From Amoebidium appalachense (taxonomy: Eukaryota > Ichthyosporea), in NCBI GenBank assembly GCA_963693365.1, contig CAVNZM010000014.1, positions 3,534,001-3,598,000 on the forward strand: 64,000 nucleotides of DNA, read 5' to 3'. Position numbers and translations under genes: made by a program. Below, piece after piece: positions 12,260 to 64,000 of this stretch. Below the pieces are notes generated by a model that did no database searches, was not told where the DNA came from, and saw only the letters and a program-made list of their open reading frames with translations. The stretch's first letter is position 1, and each line of letters starts with the position of its first letter.

Positions 12260-13118
12260 CTCCACGACAACACACTCAAAATGGAAGAAAAAAGAGAGAG
12301 TGCATGGGGCGAAGGGACAGATTATGGCACACTTTACAAAACTAACCAAAATACACGACCTTCACGAAATCACAAAACAGGGCGAAGGAGAGAGTATCTG
12401 CATGCAATGCTGTGGCTTTGCCGTCATATCCGGTTCGCATGCATAGGAAAAAATAACAAAAGGGTGCGCTCATGCAAATTGTAACAGAGTTGTTGTCAAG
12501 CTCGCTCTCCGCTGCCTTTCCACAGACGGGCAGTCTTTCAATTGTGGTACGAATGCAGTGGGGTGCTCATCGACAAGCCCATAATCACTTCCAAAGATAA
12601 ACGACAAAAACATACATCTGTGTGTTCCATAGCGGTGTTCACGGGGGTAGGTAAACCTAGTATAAAGTGGTTGTTCAGATATCGGATGTGAATTTAGATT
12701 ACAAGCAACCACGTGTGTTTTGTGATTGGTGCATAGATCTTGCAGTCGGTTATTTTTTGTTTTAAAAGTGCCTAAAAGTGCCTTCCACAACCTGAAAATG
12801 AATAAGCCCACCCTTCCGTTCTCCCTTATGCTAATGCCAAATATGTGCAAACTTGTCCTTTTTATCCTCGGTCGTTCCCAAATGCAATGAAAAAGACCTG
12901 TATCTAGCTTGAAACAACCACCTCTTTCACACTACATATACCCATTTTCGTTACCTTGGTTTGGCGTCTTGAATCTTCGCCGTAACCACCGCCGTCCCAG
13001 TAGCCATCATGTCACACGGCTGCATCTTCGCAGAGTTGGGGCACTTGCAGGCGGAGGGTGCACCGGCTGCCATTGACACCGCGCCCAAAAGGGCCAGTGT
13101 TACGGCGCTAGAAAGCAT
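5331..13118 (-). CDS. secreted TIMP/netrin-like protein with eight ~68-residue repeats
   Basis: Exons on the minus strand: 13118-12955, 12073-12013, 10934-10653, 9585-9438, 8518-8284, 7845-5331. The first encodes a signal peptide (MLSSAVTLALLGAVSMAAG, APSA) cut directly before CKC. That gives Cys-x-Cys-x8-Cys, then exon 3 supplies FACGV, DDCGL and AYDC, the six-cysteine order of TIMP/NTR domains. Exon 4 adds CNKCACVNGDLNC, a von Willebrand C-like motif. From exon 4 to the stop run eight units of pattern L..EQ..L....TQ..L..LLP....IPAE....LKAGTATP.....VAALP..V, separated by Pro/Ala/Ser/Thr linkers; the last three are nearly identical. Phases agree except for two one-base slips: the G6 run 9511-9516 needs one more base and the G7 run 7743-7749 one fewer. 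Corrected length is about 1134 residues. Role inferred: extracellular, possibly protease-binding or matrix. The repeat family is not recognised. Confidence 0.75.
7743..7749 (-). other. apparent one-base frame slip in a C7 run (exon 6)
   Basis: The frame entering exon 6 reads NPALVEALKNPQVLLFLSQ. After the run it must change to TALASIPPDALRQL to continue the repeat. Six Cs instead of seven give LLFLSQNLPPTALASIPP, matching LLPPTATQNVPAE in later units. Confidence 0.65.
9020..9395 (+). repeat. dispersed families B (9020-9185) and A (9295-9395), intronic
   Basis: The B copy contains TGTATGCGTTAAAGTATGGA, CAGGCAGAAGACACTTGAAC and a GAGGCCATCATC end. The A copy contains ATAACGGACAGCACC, GAGTATGAACAACAAGCAGA and GCCCATCC. 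Both lie in intron 4 of the TIMP-like gene, with their conserved ends pointing the same way as all other copies in minus-strand genes. Confidence 0.65.
9511..9516 (-). other. apparent one-base frame slip in a C6 run (exon 4)
   Basis: Upstream of this run the frame reads CNKCACVNGDLNC and downstream it changes to VSVGTMQVSETTAKLLSNP, which is the expected repeat and joins exon 5 in phase. One additional C would restore a single frame. An alternative is an internal acceptor at the AAAGAAG just after the run, which would skip the Cys-rich module. Confidence 0.6.
9905..10295. repeat. ~180-bp tandem duplication plus poly-C in an intron
   Basis: Two adjacent copies (about 9908-10085 and 10093-10250) each hold an AAT-rich microsatellite followed by a unique stretch with GAAGACAAAGCCACCACAGG and CAACACCCATCC. 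Copy 2 lacks a few bases after CGGAGCCTCTTA. Poly-C (10255-10290) follows. Confidence 0.8.
10515..10590 (+). repeat. dispersed family A fragment
   Basis: Follows a poly-G run and contains GTTACAGAGTGCAAAGTACA and a GACGAACAACACA segment. It lies just beyond the exon 3 donor of the TIMP-like gene. Confidence 0.6.
11137..12256. repeat. simple repeats in introns 1-2 of the TIMP-like gene
   Basis: (CTT)n 11137-11165, poly-T and poly-G 11165-11215, two (GT)n blocks (11845-11893 and 11928-11979) each preceded by the same TATTGTTATTA..TTTGTTTGGGGGTAG segment, and poly-C 12220-12256. The second (GT)n ends near the exon 2 donor at 12012. The span 11220-11840 is unique sequence without a recognisable exon. 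Confidence 0.75.
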
Positions 13119-13800
13119 TTTCTCGTTTCGTTTTTTCAGCTACTTATGGTTATTGAACTTGACGTGATGTTTTGGGGATGATTTTGAGATGGCCGATTGT
13201 GTGGTTGTGCGGGGTGAGATTGGGTCAGATGATTAGAGAGTGATATGCGACGTAGGCAACCCAACCCTCGTTTATACAAACAATAATTTTTTTTTTTTTT
13301 TGAACAGAGGAAGCTCGTAAAAAGAGGTGGGTTGACACGCTAACGACGGTCCACGGAAGGTCACCCGAGTGAGTGGGGCAGCGAAGTACAGCCAGACACA
13401 AGGGATTCCACATTCCTAAGTTTTACAAGAATCGGCGGTCGAACTCAACGGAAATGTATAAATGTAATACGATTCGTTGTATTTCGTTAAATTGCGTTTT
13501 ATAAATACATAAGCAACACGCGACATGTTTAAAATCATGCGCCTAAGTAGATGGAACTTTATTATTGGAATTCCGCGTCTTGCTTGGCCGGAACCCGGGC
13601 GTTGAAGAGGACAATATCAATAGACTAACAGTAATATTTGTTAAACTTTAACTTTTACATTAAATATATGTAAGTCTACATAGTATTGAACATTATGTAC
13701 GCAAAGGCTTTATGTTTGAGGCTTGACAAAGCTGCATCGTGCTGTTGTGCACTTGTGACGTCACACGGGTTTATTCAAACTTTATTGCGAGCATACCATT
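13119..13800. promoter_or_regulatory. intergenic: promoter side of the TIMP-like gene and 3' UTR end of the 14-kb gene
   Basis: No gene supported. The start codon at 13118 lies in GAAAATGC context. On the minus strand two overlapping hexamer candidates (plus-strand TTTATT near 13769 and TTTATTG near 13781) could be the poly(A) signals of the upstream candidate gene ending at 14191. The rest is unique, AT-leaning sequence. Confidence 0.35.
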
Positions 13801-14190
13801 GCACACAGAGAATCTGTTACCTCGCTCCATAGGAATTTGTTGTGCGTCCAGTCACCGTCACCGACTCCACTGAGTCACTGACCAGCGGAGTCCAGCCTGT
13901 GGCCTGTCTTATCTGTTGCAACATGTCTGTCACCGGCCTACTGTACAGGAATCACAGCCGGCTGTTCGGGGAGTAAGCCTTCCGAGCTTTAACCTTTTGA
14001 AACCTTCAGGGCACTACCGAAAACGGAGTGCTGTAAACACGTACTGCGTGGGCCGCCGGAATTGTTACGGCTGAGTTAGTGTGGGGAGGTTTGCTCAGCG
14101 TTTACAAAAGACACGCGCACACAGTCTGTGCAGTGGCCCATAGTTCCGTGCAGATTCTTGGGCACTTTTCACGAACACGGTACTGCCCAG

Positions 14191-14634
14191 TTACGGCAGG
14201 AACAACAACAACATGATCCCAATAAACTCAGAGTCATTTATAAGGTCAATTAAGGTGCCAGCACGTTTACCCGGAAGGTATACCTCAGGCCGATTTGCCT
14301 TGGCCGGCGTGTGTGTGTGTGTGTGTTTGTGTGCGTCTCTGTGTGTGTGACACCGCCTGTGTGTGTGTGTGGGTTTGTGGGGTGTGGGTGTGTTTTTGTG
14401 TGTGTCTGCGCGCGTGCGCGCGCGTGTGTGTGTGTGTGTATGTGTGTGTGTGTGTGTATGTGTATGTGTGGGTGTGGGTGTGTGTTTGTGTGTTTTTTTG
14501 TGTTTTTTTGCGCACGTGTGATATGTTCGAATTCGTATACGTTTCTTGTGCCACGTAAGTCTGTGTCCGGGATATATGGGAACCAACCACACTAAGACTG
14601 GCAAGGGGACAGGCCAGGCCAGAGGGGATAGGCG

Positions 14635-14665
<31 letters not shown>

Positions 14666-15091
14666 AGGGGCTGTGACACTGTGTGGATGAAGAAATCAAA
14701 ACTTACAGCCATCACATATGTATGGGTGGCTATACGGAAATGTAACGTCAATATCATACTAGACGAATCATTGCAATCTGGTGTTGCAGAATGTTTATTA
14801 GGTCAAGTAGCGTGATGTTCAACGATAGCCTAATTTTTCTTACGAGAGCGGAGGTCCTCCAAAGCACAATTGGGCCTGTGATTCCTATATGAGGGACGAA
14901 AACTATTGGCCTCTGAGTTGAATTTTGAGGCTGCAATTGCCCAATTGCAATGTGTAGTTACTGTACTGGGGGGAGGAGGAGAAGAGACAGGGGAGGGGGT
15001 GGGAGAGGGGGGAGGGGGGAGGGACGGGGGGGTATACGTACCACTGGCGCACGCAGCTGCATGTCACTGTTGTACAAAAACCCGCACCCAT
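14191..15091 (-). CDS. candidate four-exon gene, unknown product (~116 aa)
   Basis: Exons 15091-15042, 14965-14844, 14777-14707 and 14298-14191, all with GT-AG borders (donors GTACGT, GTAAGA, GTAAGT) and matching phases 2, 1, 0. The exon 2 acceptor has a long C/T tract. The protein starts [16 protein letters not shown], is Cys-rich at first (C-x4-C-x-C-x3-C-x5-C pattern), then polar ([16 protein letters not shown]), and ends in a hydrophobic [17 protein letters not shown] tail. I recognise no family. The first exon may extend further upstream, since its ATG is simply the first one in frame. The last exon is preceded by a long (CA)n tract on the sense strand, as in neighbouring genes. Four phase-consistent exons support it, but it lacks homology evidence. 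Confidence 0.4.
14308..14480 (+). repeat. (GT)n-rich microsatellite in intron 3 of the candidate gene
   Basis: Degenerate GT/GC repeats ending ~10 bases before the last exon's acceptor when read on the minus strand. Poly-G (14638-14665) follows in the same intron. Confidence 0.8.
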
Positions 15092-15186
15092 TGCATGCAC
15101 CGATATATATATATATCACACATCTAATTTGAAAAAGGGTCACGCGTTCTGAGATCCGCAATTTCTTTCATGAGAAGAGCCCATGC

Positions 15187-15192
15187 TTTATT
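15187..15192 (-). promoter_or_regulatory. candidate poly(A) signal for the DUF155 gene
   Basis: The first minus-strand AATAAA after the stop at 16110 (about 920 nt downstream), and only ~100 nt before the ATG of the next minus-strand candidate gene. The intervening sequence is mostly unique and AT-rich, with short GT tracts at 15745-15765 and 15830-15870. Confidence 0.3.
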
Positions 15193-15904
15193 TCAGGGGT
15201 TTAGTTTAAATGTTTACGATTTCGGATCATCGTGGCATCACAACACCACAAACACGCCAGGCATCAACATTATTAGTTCCGTTGTTGCCTTCTTTTGCGC
15301 CGAAATACGTGAACATGACCGACAATTACCGTAACGGTGGAATAATATCTCCGCTCATAAACACATGGCAGAACAGCCTCTTACATTAATGTTAACACTA
15401 TAAAATGGGACCCGTATATAACCACACGCGCACACAGACCCTTAGGCTAGTTAAATGAATTCTACCAAACTATCTATAGGCTAGTCCATACATTACACAA
15501 TCACACCACATATATATAGGCTAGTTAATACATTAAACATAGTAAAGGAACGCTATTTAGTAATCTACATTCGGAAACTACTGCAACCATGCACCAACAA
15601 TCAAAGAAGAAAGTCATTCGCTTGAAAACGGGGGAAAAAAACGGGGGGAAAAGAAGAAGGAAGCTTCAATCCTAGAAGAGGGGTACGGTATTGTGATTAA
15701 CTGTGCCTGTACAGTAATGGCTCGTGTGTGCATATTGAATGACTGTGTGTGTGTGTGTGTATGTTGTAGATGGGGAAGTAGATGACACGGAGTGGTAATT
15801 TGATAATAATACTCGGGCTTGTATACCAGTGTGTGCGTGCGCGCGTGCGTGAGTGTGTGTGTCTGCACGCACGCGTGTCTCTCTGTGTATGTGGTGCTGG
15901 TGGT

Positions 15905-16010
15905 GGTGGTGGTATTTGACAGGCACTACAAAGTGCAAAGTACACAATCGCTACGGAGGACAATAAAACACAGATTTTGTATCTTTGCAAGCAAGAAAAC
16001 ACACAAAGTG
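15905..16010 (+). repeat. dispersed family A fragment (diverged)
   Basis: Contains CTACAAAGTGCAAAGTACAC and ACGGAGGACAATAAAACA, which align to the ACAGAGTGCAAAGTACACA..ACGGACAACACA core of family A. It lies in the 3' flank of the DUF155 gene. Confidence 0.5.
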
Positions 16011-16109
16011 GGGAGGTAGGTTGACAACCAATACTGTATAGGAAAATGCACACACAAATTGGGGAAGTAGATAAGTAGTACTGTGTGCATCTAGTACTGT
16101 GTGCATGTG

Positions 16110-29491
<13,382 letters not shown>

Positions 29492-30746
29492 GTTTGACAG
29501 AGTGGATGTCTATTAGAACACCACAAAGAAGTTTTTTTTTTAAAGGCAAAAAAATACAAGAAGCCTATAAAGATTTTAACATGAATGTGTGTTATGGGCA
29601 AAGCTCAAGATGCGGGCTAAAATGATTGCCAGCAAGAGCTCGAAGATGGGTGATGGGGTTGATTCGGGAGAACGTGGGTTTCTTCATAAGTGCCCCCTTT
29701 TTCGTGGGAAAGCAACCTAATTCTTAGGCTATAAGTGGATATTAACAAGTTTTTTCTTTTTTCTCAAAGGCGAACTACCGTTGCTTCTAGGGCAGAAGGC
29801 TTGTTTTCGAAGATGATCACGGTGCCATGCAAAGCACACCGGGCAACATGAAGTGGCAGTCCAACAACTGAAATATAGTGGTGTAGCAAGTATATATGCT
29901 TGGCATCTAGCCTAGTGCATACACAAAACTAACTTCTGAAGTTACTTTTTGCTGTTCGAAAAGCAAAAAAAAAAAAAAGGTAAAACTTTGAAAGGCCCCC
30001 GAGACTCTCCCAATTCCGGAAATAAGAGTGAGTAATTTGGTGATTTGGTGCGGTGGAAATTCACAAAAGTGGAAATTTCCGGAATATTTCCGGAATTAGG
30101 ATATTATACGGGGCGAAGGCACTTTCGAATATCCGTTTGGCCATTTTTGGCCCAATTTTGGGCACAATCGCTTAAAACACCAATAGGAACAGATTTTGCA
30201 AAGCTATATTTGGTTATCTGATACCATGACGTCATATTTCCCAGGCAGTACTATAGCGTAGCGCTCAGACAGAACAGAAGGGCTTTTAAACCAACCACCG
30301 CGTCTCCCATTTTAGCGTCTGGGCGCTGACCAGCCGAGAGCCACATTTCTCAAATGCGTCTCACCAATCAAGAGACTCAATCAACTTGTGTCAAATACCG
30401 ATGTCGACATACGAATCACGATTCAGTCCTTCGCGCCCTTTTTAGGGCTAGGGCGACACCGTGTCATGGAATTTGTGCACAGAACGACGTCACCAATGTG
30501 GCTCGCCGCCCAGCAGCTAAAATGGTTGTAGCGGTGGTTGCTTTAAGTTTAATTTTTGAATTTGTGCGTTTTTCGTTCTGCAAAGGAACATCCAACAGCT
30601 ATTTTTTTTCTTTGTAGCTGATTTGCACTGATTAAAAAAAAGGTTTTTATAAAACAATAACAAAGTAGGAATATAGGCTCGGCAGTTAGTTCTCTTTTAT
30701 TAATCACAAGATTTTAAGTGACGTTCGACGACACAGGAGAGTCACC
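29492..30746. promoter_or_regulatory. shared 1.26-kb region between divergent DUF155 and ZMAT2 genes
   Basis: Unique, moderately AT-rich, almost free of microsatellites, unlike the flanking introns. It contains the MITE at 30290-30542. It is the likely location of both promoters, but I see no clear TATA box at either start. Confidence 0.45.
30290..30542. mobile_element. MITE, 253 bp, perfect TTAA flanks
   Basis: Starts ACCAACCACCGCGTCTCCCA and ends GTAGCGGTGGTTGCT, with TTAA at 30286-30289 and 30543-30546. The interior is about 85-90% similar to the MITE at 54541-54790, including GTCTGGGCGCTGACCAGC and CCAATGTGGCTCGCCG. It sits between the two divergent gene starts. Confidence 0.85.
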
Positions 30747-37081
<6,335 letters not shown>

Positions 37082-37204
37082 TCCGTGAAATATTCGTACT
37101 TTTTTAGTTGTTTTATAAATGGCTTGCTATAGATGACTTATTCCTGACTTTTTAGTCGCTTTATACATTGCTTGCTATAGATGATTTATGCTATCAACCA
37201 AGAA

Positions 37205-37256
<52 letters not shown>

Positions 37257-37469
37257 ACACACACACACGCACACACGCACACACGCACACACACACACAC
37301 ACTTCCCACACACACAGACACGTACACACACGCACACACACACACACACAGACACATACACTGTGCAGAACATAACCACCAACACATCATTGCTTTGCTC
37401 CATATGTACTTTTGGTAGTATGGCACGGTTGATAGTATAATAGCATGCACATAGGTGTTTTTTGTTGTG

Positions 37470-37507
<38 letters not shown>

Positions 37508-38306
37508 CTTCTCTCCCCGTCGGAGTAGGATATAGTATATGGCACACCCATTGGATTTGGTGTTTTTTGATGTTTTCTTTTCTTTTTTTTCTTCTCTCTC
37601 CGCCGGAGTAGGACATAGATCTGAGATAGGTACTGTAAATGCAATGAAAAAAAAATGTATGAATGAATGCTACGGGATATGCAAAAAACCCCCGATTAAT
37701 AATGGACCATTGGTCCATATTGTGCACCTGAAATTGAAAACCCCGCAACCCCCCCCCCCCCCCCCCCAGGCCCCCCGGGCCCCCCAGGACCCCCCTGATG
37801 ATGGGTTCTGTTCAAGTGCCTTCTGCCTGCACGGTTAAATTGTTTGATCGATCGGGTTTCTCATTTTTGTGACCTTTTGTAGTTTGTCCTTTTTTGTTTC
37901 CTCCATATTTCCACATGAGCACATGAATAAAGTCATTATAAAATAAAATAAAATATTTCCCCTCTAACGGATACAACCCCCCTCCCCCCTCCCCCCTCCC
38001 CCCTCCCCACCCCCCCCCTCTCCCCCCGTCCGCGTTAAGAGAATATTGTAGTGGTAACCCGAACTCGTCATCACTAATGTGTTACACATTTGTACTAAAT
38101 GTGGGCATTTTCATTGGTGGGTCGTCTCAAGCTGAGTCAAGGTTTAGTTCTGATTGCTGGCACATTTTGAGGTCCCTTGCCAGAGGCCCGGCGGAATCCA
38201 GCTGCAGGGGGAAAAAACTAGCCAATAGCATACGTGGTTACCTACCAGGTGCCAAAAGTGGATCGTTATAATGGTGTTGTAGTTGGGTACACGGCATTCC
38301 TCTTGC

Positions 38307-38342
<36 letters not shown>

Positions 38343-38708
38343 TCCTTCCGGATCATCGGAGCCTGGCTAGCACTCTCCCAGCTTGCCCTGCCTTCTCCCT
38401 CTTAAGTGTTGGGGCTGGTGAACATCGACTCCATCCATCTTCGATGGAAAACCTGCCGTGACTTTTATTGTTGTTATTAATAATACTAGTTGATTGCTGG
38501 CTCGCGGGGGCTAACTTGATGTTGCAAGCACGGGGTGACATATGTACATGTACATGTCGTGGTCACCGTTGTGGTTGGTTGTGTGTGACTGCGTGTGCGC
38601 ATGCGCAAGCCTTGTGTGTGTGGACGTTTTTGGGACCTCCATGTAGCAGGGAAGGAGGGTAGGTGGTGGGTGGCGCCCGTTAACAGTGTCACCCCATGAA
38701 CATGTGCA

Positions 38709-38740
<32 letters not shown>

Positions 38741-39339
38741 TTTCTTCACTGGTCAACAAACCGTTGAAACTCGGCCATCTTTTTAACAGGCATGCATGCA
38801 CACGCTGCACTTTCTTTTAGTGTCCAGAGTTTCGAATCCACCACGTCAGTTGCAGCCCTCTCTCCCCCCCCCCCCCCCCCCCCCCCCGCTTCTTCTTTTT
38901 CGGATTATAAACAACCAAACAAGTCTCTCATAGGTATGGGTTTTCATTCATTCGTGATCGTAACTTCACCAGGGCATAACATCCATGGCCACGCCGTGAT
39001 ATTTAGAATCTTAAACCTTTAAATCTAAGTTAACAACTTTAAAGCGTGAACCTAATAGAAACAAACGTCATACAATGCTCGATCGATTACAATATACGCA
39101 CATTCATGCCATATCACAAACTCTTTTATCCGCAAGGTCCCCTGACTATTTGAATCTTATGTTATAAACTGAGCTTTCCTTGTGTGCTCTTTTTGGTCTA
39201 CAAATTTTTTAGTCATTCCTGCTACTCTTCCATTGCAATGGGCCCCGTGAACACCCGGTCATTCACACCCACCCTACCCACCCAGCTATCCTGACTCATC
39301 CTAAATTGTGTCGTCAGCAAGTTCGGCTGTAGGTTACTC

Positions 39340-39380
<41 letters not shown>

Positions 39381-39772
39381 CCCTCAAACACTTCCACTTC
39401 ACACCACGGGGAAGGACATATCACATATCATGTTGTCAGAGCACCATACTATGTACGCAAACAACAAATACTTTAGCAGCCGATTACTAGATCTATACTG
39501 AACACAAATAATTATCATCGGTGTAAACAGCACAAGCATGAGCTTCTCGCAAAGCATCCAGGATTATTAAAGCATGCATGCCATTCGGCTATATTTCACC
39601 TATATTTCAAACGAGAATTAGGAAGCATTAGATATTTCTGCTGTAACGCTATCACAATTATTGTTTGTGTTTCATTCATGCCTGAAAGGAAATTTCAGTT
39701 TTATAAAAAAGAATTTTTTAACTCTTTTCGGCGACAGGACTTCAAGGTTGGGAATCGGATCTCAGCTTATGG
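37082..39772. other. convergent intergenic region between ZMAT2 and ORP
   Basis: Contains poly-C 37206-37256 with CA tracts to 37360, poly-T 37472-37505, a reversed family B copy (37785-37935) with AATAAA near 37925 that could serve ZMAT2, poly-C runs (38310-38341, 38710-38739, 38866-38887) and poly-A (39342-39376). Unique islands at 38040-38310 and 38345-38660 and from 38890 to 39770 show no exon that I can support. Confidence 0.5.
37785..37940 (-). repeat. family B copy, reversed, in ZMAT2 3' flank
   Basis: On the plus strand it reads CCTGATGATGGGTTCTGTTC, CCTTCTGCCTGCACG and GTTTCCTCCATATTTCC, the reverse complement of the B copies in minus-strand genes. Confidence 0.7.
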
Positions 39773-63251
<23,479 letters not shown>

Positions 63252-63800
63252 CTGTGGCGCATTAAATTTTACATTTAGGTTGGACGATTCATTTGTTGTT
63301 GTTTTTTCCTTCTTCCTTTCTTTCGCACCCCGTCCCCAGGGTTGCACCTCCTACTTTGGCTGGAAGCCAGATCCAATGGGAAGTGTAGGACAGAAATAGC
63401 TACACAGTGTAAGAGAAGTAGATAGCAATAACTGAGGGTACAGGGGACGGAGGGTGGGTTGGTGGGTGGGTGGGTGGAGGGGGGGGGGGGGGGGGGAGGA
63501 AGGGGGGGGGGAAGGGGAGGGGTCCACGAGTGTACTTGCTGGCGCGAGTGTATGTGTGCATGTGTGTGTGTAGGGAGGCAGGAGAGGGGGGGGGGGGGGG
63601 GGGGGGGGGGGGAAGCGGGGAAGGAAGGAGGATGGCAGGCGTGCCAAAGATGATAAGGCTGAAATGGGGCGCTTGTAAGCCAGCAGGACAGAGTGGGAAG
63701 AGGAGCACGAATCGGAATGTGTGCACGTGGATTCCGTTTGATATCCCGTTCCAGAGAACCAGAGGGGGAAGTGTGTGTGTGTTGGGGGGGGGGGGGGGGG
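63252..63800. other. ORP intron (upstream of first visible exon), G-rich
   Basis: No exon was recognised. The N-terminal strand of the PH domain and the start codon must lie further upstream, beyond the window. G-rich tracts at 63475-63500 and 63587-63612. Confidence 0.5.
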
Positions 63801-63804
63801 GGGG

Positions 63805-64000
63805 GGGGGTTGAATGCGGAACACGGTACGAAGTACGCATACACGATGAGAAGCATGGTGCAGGACACATGCAAAGGCAAACATTCAAGTATGCAACATC
63901 AGCCATGTGCACAGTATGCGTCATAAGCAGAGCCCATCCTCAGGGAGGGCCCAAGTCATCAATTGCATCTGAGTTTCGACCCCTTAGCCCGCGTATATAC
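63805..64000 (+). repeat. family A copy, nearly identical to 43820-44020
   Basis: Follows poly-G. GAATGCGGAACACGGTACGA, GATGAGAAGCATGGTGCAGG, AGTATGCAACATCAGCCATG and TCTGAGTTTCGACCCC match 43820-44020 with only a few differences, though the copies are 20 kb apart. It is cut by the window end. Confidence 0.9.

Noticed and set aside
38345-38560. Minus-strand frame ending SHGRFSIEDGWSRCSPAPTLK as an extra ORP exon
   Set aside because: The ORP gene already ends in phase at 39773, and no acceptor or upstream exon links to this island.

Overview
This is an intron-rich nuclear genome fragment from a eukaryote, most likely an opisthokont and probably a holozoan (an animal or a unicellular relative). 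Reasons: short exons with GT-AG borders, long introns packed with microsatellites and poly-G/poly-C runs, a ZMAT2/Snu23 splicing-factor gene close to animal versions, and an oxysterol-binding-related protein of the ORP5/ORP8 type with a C-terminal membrane helix. The species cannot be named from the sequence. Nothing prokaryotic, no CRISPR array, and no tRNA or rRNA gene was seen. The very long Cys-Val, Thr-His, Ser-Leu and Gly/Pro reading frames are translated simple repeats, not genes.

Layout. 1-3010: 3' ends of two Gly/Pro/Trp/Met-rich paralogous genes (+), with a diverged inverted copy of the same 3' end between them. 5331-13118 (-): a secreted protein with a TIMP/netrin-like domain, a small Cys-rich module and eight ~68-residue repeats; it needs two single-base frame corrections, both in C runs. 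14191-15091 (-): a candidate four-exon gene of unknown function. 16110-29491 (-): a 13-exon DUF155 (RMD1/RMND1 family) gene whose phases all agree. 30747-37081 (+): a complete seven-exon ZMAT2 gene, head-to-head with the DUF155 gene. 39773-63251 (-): an ORP5/8-type lipid-transfer protein, 19 exons visible, 5' end beyond the window.

Mobile and repeated DNA. The ORP gene hosts, in introns, an intact Penelope-like reverse transcriptase reading frame (61370-62890), a miniature LTR element with identical 391-bp LTRs and a 5-bp target duplication (56169-57258), and a TTAA-flanked MITE (54541-54790). Two more MITEs with the same ends lie at 26429-26691 (a near-perfect foldback) and 30290-30542. Two dispersed repeat families, here called A and B, recur about 25 times, and their orientation follows the transcribed strand of the host gene.

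The most unusual theme is that tandem repeats sit at splice sites. (GT)n begins at donors and (CA)n ends at acceptors, and at least two introns carry minisatellites whose unit includes the upstream exon's last bases plus the 5' splice site. A 23-bp satellite fills most of one ORP intron up to its acceptor. An ORP exon also has a tandem, phase-breaking duplicate.
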